This document shows, piece after piece, positions 1 to 5,473 of a stretch of DNA of 5,505 nucleotides. The notes below the pieces were generated by a model, which was given only the letters and a program-made list of their open reading frames with translations, had not been told where the DNA came from and searched no databases. The stretch is from Ferruginibacter sp. Its GTDB lineage: Bacteria > Bacteroidota > Bacteroidia > Chitinophagales > Chitinophagaceae. The DNA is taken from the NCBI GenBank assembly GCA_025362765.1, contig JANYFI010000763.1, positions 1 to 5,505 on the forward strand, in the 5' to 3' direction. Position numbers and translations under genes: made by a program. How positions within the stretch are numbered: the stretch's first letter is position 1; each line of letters starts with the position of its first letter.

Positions 1-717
1 GATGAAAAGTTTGATTACGCCTGGCGCAATATGGGCGATGCGTATTTACGGTTGCGCAAATACAAAGATGCTATAGAGGTGTTACAGAAAGTACTTGAAC
101 TGGCAAGACCTGAAGATGTTATTTACGAAGCCATCGGTCACTGTTACGATAAATTGCACAACTATGCGCAGGCAAGATTTAATTACCGTAAGGCAACCCA
201 TTTAAACCAGGACGACAGCCAGTTGTTTTATAAAATTGCCGTTACCTATATGAATGAAGGGGTATGGGACAGTGCCATAAAAAACCTCCACATTGCCATG
301 CGCATTCACCGCCTGCAACCCGAATACAATCTCGCCATGGGACAGTGTTTTATGGAACAGGGAAAAATAGAAGAGGCTGTACAATATTTTGGCAACGTGG
401 TACGCAATAAACCTAAAAACAGCAATGGCTGGCTTGAATTATTAAAATGTTTGTATCATGCCAAATGTTTTGATGAGGGCCTTGAATATGTAGAACATGC
501 CCTTGAATTAACCAACGAAAAATCAATCTTTCTTTTCTACAAAAGCGCTTTTCTTTTGGCTGTCGGTAAATCCAGGGAAGCCATGATTCAACTGGAATCC
601 GGCATGGCAAAAAGCCCTAAACTTGTAAAAAAGTTCATAGAATTAAATCCGGCTGTTTTACAAAATCAACTGGTGGTGGATATTATAGCCAGGTTCAAAC
701 GCAACAAATCAATTTAG
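1..717 (+). CDS. TPR-repeat protein, 5'-truncated (C-terminal 238 residues)
   Basis: The reading frame is open from base 1 (DEKFDYAWRNMGDAY...), so the ATG at 31 is an internal Met inside a repeat helix and the true start lies left of the window. About six consecutive 34-residue tetratricopeptide repeats can be read, beginning near visible residues 1, 37, 71, 105, 139 and 173, with the usual small/aromatic pattern (for example AIGHCYDKLHNYAQA and AMGQCFMEQGKIEEA). The last ~35 residues form a short non-repeat tail ending in basic residues. TPRs form helical superhelices that bind other proteins; nothing visible gives a specific partner or an enzymatic domain. No membrane segment is seen in the visible part. 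No clear intrinsic terminator follows the stop, and the next gene has its own promoter 53 bp later, so co-transcription is uncertain. The TPR assignment is firm; the function is unknown. Confidence 0.9.
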   Translation, partial: DEKFDYAWRNMGDAYLRLRKYKDAIEVLQKVLELARPEDVIYEAIGHCYDKLHNYAQARFNYRKATHLNQDDSQLFYKIAVTYMNEGVWDSAIKNLHIAMRIHRLQPEYNLAMGQCFMEQGKIEEAVQYFGNVVRNKPKNSNGWLELLKCLYHAKCFDEGLEYVEHALELTNEKSIFLFYKSAFLLAVGKSREAMIQLESGMAKSPKLVKKFIELNPAVLQNQLVVDIIARFKRNKSI

Positions 718-748
718 TTATCCCTTTGTTTTTGAGTGTTTCAATTAC

Positions 749-784
749 TAACTATTAATAGTCAATGGTTATCTTTGCGCCAAT
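749..784 (+). promoter_or_regulatory. Bacteroidota-type promoter of the phosphosulfolactate synthase-aroE operon
   Basis: TATCTTTG at 770-777 matches the Bacteroidota -7 consensus TAnnTTTG exactly. No good TTTG/TTG -33 element is present at the usual 19-21 bp upstream (the sequence there is TTACTA). A start of transcription near 783-785 would give a leader of about 16 nt before the ATG at 800. A 12-bp perfect palindrome lies immediately upstream of the -7 box. Consensus from established knowledge; promoter activity is inferred. Confidence 0.6.
751..762. repeat. 12-bp perfect palindrome in promoter spacer
   Basis: ACTATTAATAGT is its own reverse complement and sits 7 bp upstream of the -7 box, where a DNA-binding regulator would interfere with RNA polymerase. 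A palindrome of this size in AT-rich DNA can occur by chance once or so in a window this long, so an operator role is only a possibility. Confidence 0.3.
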
Positions 785-799
785 CAAAAAAATAACGGG

Positions 800-1561
800 A
801 TGAATTTTAATCTTTCTCAAATACCGGAGCGTCATAAAAAGCCACGTACGCATGGTATCACAATGGTTATGGACAAAGGGTTAAGTGTGCAGGAAGCCGA
901 GAATTTCATGAGTGTTTCTCATCCACATGTAGATATTGTTAAGCTTGGTTTTGGAACAGCCTTTGTTACACCTACATTGAAAGAGAAATTGGAGGTGTAC
1001 CGTTCTTATGATATTCCGGTTTATTTTGGGGGTACTTTATTTGAAGCTTTCCTTATTCGTAATCAGTTTGACGATTACATAGAAGTATGTAACGAATTTG
1101 ATATTAAATATGTTGAAGTAAGCGACGGTTCTATAACCATACCTCACACTGAAAAATGTGGATACATTGAGAAACTGGCGAAGAATTTTATAGTGTTAAG
1201 TGAAGTGGGCAGTAAAGATGCCGCACACATTATGCCCCCCTATAAATGGATAGAACTGATGCGTGCTGAGCTGGAAGCAGGCTCAACGTATGTGATTGCC
1301 GAAGCCAGGGAAGCGGGCAACGTCGGAATTTATCGCGGCAGCGGTGAAGTGAGAGAAGGCCTGGTACAGGAAATTTTAACACAGATTCCGGAAGATAAAA
1401 TTTTGTGGGAAGCACCGCAAAAAGCACAACAGTTGTACTTCCTGGAATTAATTGGCTGCAACGTTAACCTGGGCAATATCGCACCTACAGAAGTTATTCC
1501 TTTGGAAGCCATGCGCATTGGACTTCGGGGAGATACTTTTGAACTTTACTTAAATAAATAG
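800..1561 (+). CDS. Phosphosulfolactate synthase family protein (ComA-like)
   Basis: This 253-residue protein covers a complete ComA-family (PF02679-type) TIM barrel. Members add sulfite to phosphoenolpyruvate to give (2R)-phosphosulfolactate, the first step of one coenzyme M route and of sulfolactate formation in some bacilli. Family blocks visible in order: GITMVMDKGLS (19-29), DIVKLGFGT (45-53), FGGTLFE (76-82), VEVSDGSI (105-112), LSEVGSKDA (133-141), VIAEAREAGNVGIY (165-178) with GEVR (182-185), WEAPQKAQQ (203-211), NVNLGNI (221-227) and LEAMRIGLRGDT (235-246). No block is missing, so the enzyme looks intact and is probably cytosolic. The ATG at 800 is chosen because it gives family length and lies just after a promoter. 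aroE follows by 7 bp. No comB, comC, comD or comE homologue is in the window, so the physiological product is unknown; sulfonate or sulfonolipid metabolism is a hypothesis only. The family call is secure, the exact reaction likely. Confidence 0.9.
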   Translation: MNFNLSQIPERHKKPRTHGITMVMDKGLSVQEAENFMSVSHPHVDIVKLGFGTAFVTPTLKEKLEVYRSYDIPVYFGGTLFEAFLIRNQFDDYIEVCNEFDIKYVEVSDGSITIPHTEKCGYIEKLAKNFIVLSEVGSKDAAHIMPPYKWIELMRAELEAGSTYVIAEAREAGNVGIYRGSGEVREGLVQEILTQIPEDKILWEAPQKAQQLYFLELIGCNVNLGNIAPTEVIPLEAMRIGLRGDTFELYLNK

Positions 1562-1568
1562 TGCGATA

Positions 1569-2312
1569 ATGAATGTGTATGGATTGATTGGATATCCGTT
1601 GGGGCACTCTTTTTCAAAACAATATTTTACCGAAAAATTTGTAAGGGAAGGTATATCCGAATGTAAATACGAGTTGTTTCCCATTGAAAGTATTGATCAG
1701 TTTCCAGTACTCATCAGTCATCAGCCTGACCTAAAAGGGTTGAACGTAACTATTCCCTATAAAGAGCAGGTGTTACAATTTGTTACACATTTATCCGCCG
1801 AAGTAGCAGCTATTGGTGCTGCCAATTGTATTAAGGTAAACGAAAACGGGCTTACAGCCTATAATACAGACATCGTAGGCTTTGAACTGTCTTTTTGCAA
1901 ACTGCTGCAACCGCATCACAAAAAAGCATTGGTGCTGGGAACCGGCGGGTCGTCAAAAGCAGTTCAGTACATTTTGAAAAAACTTGGAATCGAATTGTTA
2001 GTGGTGTCCAGAACAGAAAAGAGGCATAGAGGCTACGTAACCTACGGTATGATAGACGAAGCACTGATGAGCGAATACACTGTGATAATCAATTGTTCTC
2101 CCGCCGGCATGTCTCCCAACGATCACACTTTTCCGTTGATTCCCTATCAGTTTATAACTACGCAACATTATTTATACGATTTGGTATATAAACCAGCCAA
2201 AACGTTGTTTCTGCAAAAGGCAGAAGAGAAAGGAGCGTTAACACAAAACGGCCAAGAGATGCTGACATTACAGGCAGAAGCGGCCTGGAAAATATGGAAC
2301 AGTCATCAATGA
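1569..2312 (+). CDS. aroE: Shikimate dehydrogenase (NADP+)
   Basis: AroE reduces 3-dehydroshikimate to shikimate with NADPH in the cytosolic pathway to chorismate and aromatic amino acids. The 247-residue protein has the two-domain layout. In the substrate domain are GYPLGHSFS (8-16, the two substrate-binding Ser at 14 and 16), NVTIPYK (59-65, catalytic Lys65), GAANCI (83-88) and YNTD (98-101, Asn99 and Asp101). In the nucleotide domain are the glycine-rich LGTGGSS (123-129) and VSRTEKR (146-152), which replaces the usual NRT of NADP-binding enzymes. The C-terminal stretch YDLVYKPAKTLFL (203-215), then NGQEMLTLQAEAAWKIW (227-243), is the Bacteroidota flavour of the family. It is somewhat shorter than the ~270-residue E. 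coli enzyme. The gap from the upstream gene is 7 bp with no separate promoter, so the two are probably co-transcribed. Its last 7 bp overlap the convergent thioesterase gene. Confidence 0.95.
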   Translation: MNVYGLIGYPLGHSFSKQYFTEKFVREGISECKYELFPIESIDQFPVLISHQPDLKGLNVTIPYKEQVLQFVTHLSAEVAAIGAANCIKVNENGLTAYNTDIVGFELSFCKLLQPHHKKALVLGTGGSSKAVQYILKKLGIELLVVSRTEKRHRGYVTYGMIDEALMSEYTVIINCSPAGMSPNDHTFPLIPYQFITTQHYLYDLVYKPAKTLFLQKAEEKGALTQNGQEMLTLQAEAAWKIWNSHQ

Positions 2313-2746
2313 TTCTTAACGGTCAACATACTTTTTAAAATCTCCGGAATAGCGGTTACTTTTTTATGTTTGTAATGGTAGCAAACCATGCCTGTTTTAG
2401 CATTGGCTAATAAAATGTGTTGTTTATTCCGGCTGGTAAAAAGCTGGTAATACAATTCAAACCCAGCACTGGTCAATTCTCCAACATTTATCTCCACTTC
2501 AATAATATCGCTATAAAATGATTCCTGTTTAAATTCCAGGGCGAGGTCGCTCATAATAAGGCCGACACCATCAATATTGAGTTCGGTAAAATGATGACTG
2601 GTTAGCCACTGCATCCTCGCCTCATGCAGTATCGAAACGAAGGCATCATTACCCACATGATTTCCATAGTTGATATCACTGATTCTTACCGGTATGCTGG
2701 TGGTAAAGATGGAGTGTGAAGGAACAACAAGTTTTATTCTTGCCAT
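2306..2746 (-). CDS. Hot-dog fold acyl-CoA thioesterase (4HBT/YbgC-like)
   Basis: This 146-residue protein has the length and motif order of the 4-hydroxybenzoyl-CoA thioesterase family, small cytosolic enzymes that hydrolyse acyl-CoA or acyl-ACP thioesters. The N-terminal strand leads into VRISDINYGNHVGNDAF (20-36), where Asp24 occupies the place of the catalytic acid and NHVGN begins the long hot-dog helix; HEARMQWL (41-48) carries the usual acidic residue, Glu42. The remainder is the alternating beta-sheet pattern (IIEVEINVGEL, FELYYQLF, HILLANAKTGMVCY). The substrate cannot be read from sequence. The start ATG at 2746 lacks a Shine-Dalgarno, as is normal in this phylum. It lies 116 bp downstream of rdgB, with a repeat and a weak candidate promoter between, so it may be transcribed with rdgB or on its own. 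Its stop codon lies inside the aroE end. Confidence 0.85.
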   Translation of the reverse strand: MARIKLVVPSHSIFTTSIPVRISDINYGNHVGNDAFVSILHEARMQWLTSHHFTELNIDGVGLIMSDLALEFKQESFYSDIIEVEINVGELTSAGFELYYQLFTSRNKQHILLANAKTGMVCYHYKHKKVTAIPEILKSMLTVKNH

Positions 2747-2775
2747 GATGAATTGATGAGTTGAAATGGTTGCTG

Positions 2776-2806
2776 CAAATTAGCTTTATATTTTTTAGAC
2801 GTTCCA
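2776..2806 (-). promoter_or_regulatory. Weak candidate promoter for the thioesterase gene
   Basis: On the minus strand CTAATTTG (2783-2776) resembles TAnnTTTG, keeping the conserved TTTG, and TGG (2806-2804) sits 20 bp upstream where a TTG -33 element is expected. The leader to the ATG at 2746 would be about 20-25 nt. Only a partial match, so low confidence. Confidence 0.3.
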
Positions 2807-2846
2807 GCTAAAGCGTTCCAGGCTTTCCGCTGCAATCCCAAACGCA
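2798..2846. repeat. Candidate Bacteroidota intergenic repeat with stem-loop
   Basis: The spacer between rdgB and the thioesterase gene contains a comparatively GC-rich island in AT-rich surroundings. GTTCCAG occurs twice at a 14-bp period (2801-2807 and 2815-2821). CAGC-t-AAAGC (2805-2814) pairs with GCTTT-cc-GCTG (2822-2832) around a 7-nt loop, and GCGTT (2813-2817) could instead pair with AACGC (2841-2845). The core GGCTTTCCGCTGCAATCCC resembles, from memory, a dispersed intergenic sequence found in many Bacteroidota genomes; this cannot be verified here. No T-run follows the stem on either strand, so it does not look like a simple terminator. Confidence 0.4.
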
Positions 2847-2862
2847 AAAAGCTTCGAAAAAA

Positions 2863-3447
2863 TCATTGAATATCTTTCAAAAATTTGATCATTTTAGTCA
2901 TCGCTTTTTTTCGGTGACTAAATTTATTTTTTTCTTCCATCGTCATCGCTGCAAATGTTTTTTCACTTCCGGTTGGTACAAAAACAGGATCGTATCCAAA
3001 ACCATTTTCACCCTTTCTTTCTTTTAAAATAGCGCCTTCACATATCCCTTCAAACTGCACTTCTTTCCCATTCAATATAAGCGAAATTACTGTTCTGAAC
3101 CTGGCTTGACGATTTTGCTTTTTTTGCAACTTCTCAATTAGTTTATCAATATTAGCATCAAAGGATCTGTCCTCGCCGGCGTATCGGGCGCTCTTTACCC
3201 CAGGCTCACCATTCAGCGAGAGTACTTCCAGGCCAGTATCTTCACTAAAACAATTTTGGCCTGTAAGGGTATAAATCGTTGTAGATTTCTCCGTTGCATT
3301 GGCTTCCAACGTATCGTGCGGTTCAGGAATATCAATATCAATGCCTGCATCTTTAAGCGTGCTAACATCAAAAAGGTTTCCCAGCACTGCTTGTATTTCA
3401 TCAACCTTGTGTTGATTATTAGTGGCGAAAATTAGTTTGTTCATCAT
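2863..3447 (-). CDS. rdgB: RdgB/HAM1 family non-canonical purine NTP pyrophosphatase (dITP/XTP)
   Basis: The enzyme cleaves dITP, ITP and XTP to the monophosphate and pyrophosphate, keeping deaminated purines out of DNA and RNA. From the ATG at 3447 it has 194 residues, close to the 197 of E. coli RdgB. Motifs (numbered from that Met): ATNNQHK (8-14, substrate-binding T/SxN..K), EPHDTLEANA (42-51), SEDTGLEV (68-75, where Asp70 is the expected catalytic base of the xDDSGL motif), GEPGVKSARYAG (80-91), FRTVISL (117-123), GFGYDPVFVPTGSEKTFA (149-166) and SHR (177-179). The frame stays open upstream to an ATG at 3588, but that extension covers the end of the psi-like gene and adds 47 residues foreign to the family, so 3447 (or the adjacent Met at 3444) is preferred. 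It starts 4 bp after the psi-like stop, which suggests translational coupling in one transcript. Confidence 0.95.
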   Translation of the reverse strand: MMNKLIFATNNQHKVDEIQAVLGNLFDVSTLKDAGIDIDIPEPHDTLEANATEKSTTIYTLTGQNCFSEDTGLEVLSLNGEPGVKSARYAGEDRSFDANIDKLIEKLQKKQNRQARFRTVISLILNGKEVQFEGICEGAILKERKGENGFGYDPVFVPTGSEKTFAAMTMEEKNKFSHRKKAMTKMIKFLKDIQ

Positions 3448-3451
3448 TCTG

Positions 3452-3952
3452 CTATATCGAAAAAAGTTGTTTAAGGCAATTCCATAGTTTTCCTTTTTCT
3501 GCTTTGTTGTCTTGTATGTCAAACAATCCTGTGGCAGATAAATAAGTCTGGTTGTTAAATGGCTGAACCTGGTATTTGGGAAATTCAACAGGCAGGCTAA
3601 TTTGTGCCGGCGTAACGCCCAATAAAATAATTTGAACGGCCTTTAATTCCTGTTCAATTGTTTTGTAAGTAACATTTTTATTCTTTTTTATATTGATGAT
3701 GGCTACATGCTCCATCGTTAAACTACAAGCTGATAAAATACCCATTAAAAAGTTTAATTGATCATCCGGCAAGTATAGTGTTTCATCATTTGCGACAAGA
3801 ATGATAATTTTTTTTCGGTTATTACCCAAAAAGCTAAAAGAAGCCGGGGATAACGTTGATAATTCAGATTCCTGACTGAGTATTTCAACAAGTGAGTTGC
3901 TATATAATTCCTGTAGCAGAAAGGGCGTTAACTGAATATTATTGATACTCAT
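3452..3952 (-). CDS. Small protein resembling DNA polymerase III psi subunit (HolD-like), tentative
   Basis: This 166-residue protein has no signal peptide or membrane segment. By eye it follows the layout of E. coli HolD (psi, 137 residues): an N-terminal segment with hydrophobic residues (LTPFLLQELY, 8-17), a beta strand ending in VAND (KIIILVAND, 48-56; HolD has VRLVMVAND), a central helix region (DDQLNFLMGILSACSL, 63-78), a second strand with LLGVTP (110-115), and a C-terminal GLFDIQDNKAEKGKLWNCL (142-160) that parallels HolD ALTDLRANPTARAALWQQI. In Proteobacteria psi joins chi and the clamp-loader gamma/tau subunits and links the replisome to SSB. The alignment is from memory and low in identity, so the role is inferred; an uncharacterised Bacteroidota-specific protein is the alternative. 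The gene starts 49 bp from divergent ilvE and is followed at 4 bp by rdgB. Confidence 0.5.
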   Translation of the reverse strand: MSINNIQLTPFLLQELYSNSLVEILSQESELSTLSPASFSFLGNNRKKIIILVANDETLYLPDDQLNFLMGILSACSLTMEHVAIINIKKNKNVTYKTIEQELKAVQIILLGVTPAQISLPVEFPKYQVQPFNNQTYLSATGLFDIQDNKAEKGKLWNCLKQLFSI

Positions 3953-3976
3953 GGACTGTTACTCTGTGTTTTTTTG

Positions 3977-3992
3977 TTACTTTGTTGTAAAA
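3977..3992 (+). promoter_or_regulatory. Candidate -7 element of the ilvE promoter, with close ribosome site
   Basis: TTACTTTG at 3977-3984 matches TAnnTTTG at all but one conserved position; no clear -33 TTG is found 19-21 bp upstream. Transcription would begin near 3990-3992, about ten nucleotides before the ATG at 4002, with AAGGA (3995-3999) directly in front of the start. The short leader is one reason to prefer the ATG at 4002 over upstream TTG or ATG codons in frame. Confidence 0.45.
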
Positions 3993-4001
3993 TTAAGGAA
4001 T

Positions 4002-5066
4002 ATGATAGCTGCGCAGAATTTTAATATCACTAAAGCAAAACACAGTAAACTGGAAGGAATAAGTTTGGATAATGTGCCTTTTGGTAAATATTTTACCGAT
4101 CATATGCTGGAAGCAGATTATGAAAACGGGGAATGGAAAACCGCTTCCATTAAACCTTATCAAGCGTTGTCCGTTGCGCCTTCGTTGGCGGCTATTCATT
4201 ATGGACAGTCTATTTTTGAGGGGATTAAAGCCTATAAAGATGCTGATGGAAATGCAGCTATTTTCAGACCTTATGATAATTTCAAAAGGTTTAATCTTTC
4301 TGCTGAAAGAATGGAAATGCCTGTAGTGCCGGAAGAAATATTTATAGAAGGGATGCGCCAGTTAATTGAAATTGATAAAGCCTGGATCCCCAATAAGCCC
4401 AACCATTCATTATACATCCGGCCTTTTATGTTCAGCAGCGACGAGGCGATAGGAGTAAGGCCTAGTGAAAAGTATAAATTCCTGGTCATTCTTAGTCCTA
4501 CCGGGCCTTATTATGCCGCACCGATGCGTATTTATGTAGAAGAGAAGTATGTTAGGGCGGTACAAGGTGGTTATGGCTACGCAAAAGCTGCAGGCAATTA
4601 CGGCGGGGCATTTCATGCTTCAGCAGAAGCCCACAAACAAGGTTTCGATCAGGTTTTATGGATGGATGCTTTTGAGCACAAATATGTACAGGAATGCGGC
4701 ACTATGAATGCTTTTTTTGTTATCGGCAACAAGGTAGTAACACCTGGTTTGGAAGATGGAACCATTTTGGCTGGTGTAACCAGGGACAGCACGATTGCAA
4801 TTTTGAAAGAAATGGGCTATACTGTTGAAGAAAGAAAGTTAAGTATTGATGAAATAATGGATGCTTATAAGGCGGGTACGTTAAATGAAATATTTGGAAC
4901 AGGTACGGCAGCAACCATTTCGCTGATAAAGGAATTAAAGTATAAAGACTTTGTAATGACATTTGATGTAACCAAATGGACTATTGCCCCCGAAATAAAA
5001 GTTAGGATGGACGCTATTAAATATGGGGAGGCTCCCGACAATCATCAATGGATGGTTAAAATTTAG
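4002..5066 (+). CDS. ilvE: Branched-chain amino acid aminotransferase, class IV PLP fold
   Basis: IlvE transfers the amino group between glutamate and the keto acids of valine, leucine and isoleucine, the last step of their synthesis and first of their breakdown. The 354-residue protein is of the longer, eukaryote/Gram-positive-like BCAT type, not the ~310-residue E. coli type. Visible features: HYGQSIFEGIKAY (67-79), YIRPFMF (138-144, Arg140), YAKAAGNYGGAF (193-204, Lys195 as the PLP Schiff-base lysine), VQECGTMNAFFV (229-240, Glu231 expected to contact the pyridine nitrogen), DGTILAGVTRDS (252-263, with the GVTR block) and FGTGTAATISLI (298-309). The frame extends 60 bp further to a TTG at 3942, but that would overlap the divergent gene and lacks family similarity; ATG 4002 has a promoter and AAGGA in front. 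It is probably monocistronic, ending at the stem-loop near 5196-5234. Confidence 0.95.
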   Translation: MIAAQNFNITKAKHSKLEGISLDNVPFGKYFTDHMLEADYENGEWKTASIKPYQALSVAPSLAAIHYGQSIFEGIKAYKDADGNAAIFRPYDNFKRFNLSAERMEMPVVPEEIFIEGMRQLIEIDKAWIPNKPNHSLYIRPFMFSSDEAIGVRPSEKYKFLVILSPTGPYYAAPMRIYVEEKYVRAVQGGYGYAKAAGNYGGAFHASAEAHKQGFDQVLWMDAFEHKYVQECGTMNAFFVIGNKVVTPGLEDGTILAGVTRDSTIAILKEMGYTVEERKLSIDEIMDAYKAGTLNEIFGTGTAATISLIKELKYKDFVMTFDVTKWTIAPEIKVRMDAIKYGEAPDNHQWMVKI

Positions 5067-5195
5067 TTTCTCATAATGAATTATGTTGGAACATTATGGA
5101 TACTGAAACTTAATTGGACAAATTTGGGATTGTTTTTAAAAGGGATCTATTGAGATACCCCGAATGCAAAATATTTTTAGTCAAGCGGTTTAATA
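5067..5195. other. Non-coding ilvE 3' region with minor inverted repeats
   Basis: No gene is supported here. CATAAT-ga-ATTATG (5072-5085) forms a small inverted repeat just after the ilvE stop, and ATTATG recurs at 5093-5098. GGGATCT (5142-5148) can pair with AGATACCC (5153-5160), with one bulged A and a 4-nt loop. These are weak structures in the probable ilvE 3' untranslated region. The only ATG-started frame is a 25-codon one at 5076-5153 without a ribosome site. Confidence 0.4.
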
Positions 5196-5240
5196 ATTGC
5201 CTCAAACCTTTCCCGGTAAAGCGTTTGAGGCAATCTTATT
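5192..5240 (+). terminator. Strong stem-loop, probable ilvE terminator
   Basis: ATTGCCTCAAAC (5196-5207) is perfectly complementary to GTTTGAGGCAAT (5223-5234). Inside it CTTT (5208-5211) pairs with AAAG (5218-5221), leaving one bulged C at 5222 and a 6-nt loop CCCGGT, for 16 bp in total. The flanks AATA (5192-5195) and TATT (5237-5240) could extend it past a small bulge. A short U-rich tail (CTTATTTTG) follows on the plus strand, so it can work as an intrinsic terminator for ilvE, though it lies 130 nt after the stop and its U-tract is imperfect. An RNA-stabilising 3' structure is the alternative. Confidence 0.65.
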
Positions 5241-5346
5241 TTGAAGTCAACTTATTGTGGGCTGCTTGACAAGGCGATTACTTCTGGTAAGTTCTTTTCT
5301 TTTTATAAAATTTATTTTAAAAAAAAGGCATTTAGTTTTAATAAAA
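5241..5346. other. AT-rich spacer, possible UP-element region
   Basis: No gene is seen. From about 5293 the sequence becomes almost pure A/T with phased tracts (TTTTCTTTTTATAAAATTT, then an eight-A run near 5323-5330), directly upstream of a promoter at 5347-5378. AT tracts in this position commonly boost strong promoters such as those of rRNA operons. This is positional inference. Confidence 0.35.
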
Positions 5347-5378
5347 TTTGGATGGTATGTTGATGGCCCTTACCTTCG
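5347..5378 (+). promoter_or_regulatory. Bacteroidota-type promoter P1, possibly of an rRNA operon
   Basis: TTTG at 5347-5350 (-33) is separated by 20 bp from TACCTTCG at 5371-5378, which matches TAnnTTTG at all but one conserved position. Spacing is ideal for the Bacteroidota primary sigma factor. Transcription would start around 5383-5386, in the CCC that begins the leader. AT tracts precede it. Confidence 0.6.
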
Positions 5379-5413
5379 CACTCCCAAATAAAAAAGGGAT
5401 AGTTCTTAAAAAA
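5379..5413 (+). promoter_or_regulatory. Leader hairpin and boxA-like motif (rRNA-leader-like)
   Basis: Just after P1, TCCC (5382-5385) can pair with GGGA (5396-5399) around a 10-nt A-rich loop, and GTTCTTAAAAAA (5402-5413) resembles the boxA antitermination element (TGCTCTTTAACA in E. coli; GTTCTTTGAAA-like in many Bacteroidota 16S leaders, from memory). The order, promoter then CCC/GGG then GTTCTT, suggests the start of an rRNA operon. No rRNA sequence itself is in the window. Confidence 0.4.
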
Positions 5414-5473
5414 TAAAAAGCACTAAAAGTTAGAAGAAATAAAGAAAATTTTTTCAGTTTCTTTCAAATTAAA

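Noticed and set aside
31..717. ATG at 31 as the true start of the TPR protein
   Set aside because: The frame is open to base 1 and the preceding ten residues complete the first TPR helix, so the gene is cut by the window edge.
3213..3404. 63-codon minus-strand frame inside rdgB
   Set aside because: It lies out of frame within a fully motif-supported gene.
3448..3588. Upstream in-frame extension of rdgB by 47 residues
   Set aside because: It overlaps the end of the psi-like gene, has no family similarity, and the conserved RdgB N-terminus begins at the Met at 3447/3444.
3942..4001. Upstream in-frame TTG/ATG start for ilvE
   Set aside because: It would overlap the divergent gene's start, precede the likely transcription start, and encode a Cys/Phe-rich stretch foreign to the family.
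4072..4326. 84-codon open frame inside ilvE (+)
   Set aside because: It is an out-of-frame shadow of ilvE, with no recognisable protein features.
5076..5153. 25-codon ATG frame after ilvE
   Set aside because: No ribosome site, no recognisable content, and it lies in the probable 3' untranslated region.
5266..5271. TTGACA, an E. coli-type -35 box
   Set aside because: No TATAAT lies at 16-18 bp, and Bacteroidota primary sigma does not use this consensus; the TTTG/TAnnTTTG promoters nearby fit better.
5067..5346. Possible tRNA, transposon remnant or CRISPR repeats in the long non-coding tail
   Set aside because: No T-loop GTTCGAATC-like sequence or cloverleaf, no terminal inverted repeats with coding remnants, and no regularly spaced direct repeats were found by reading.
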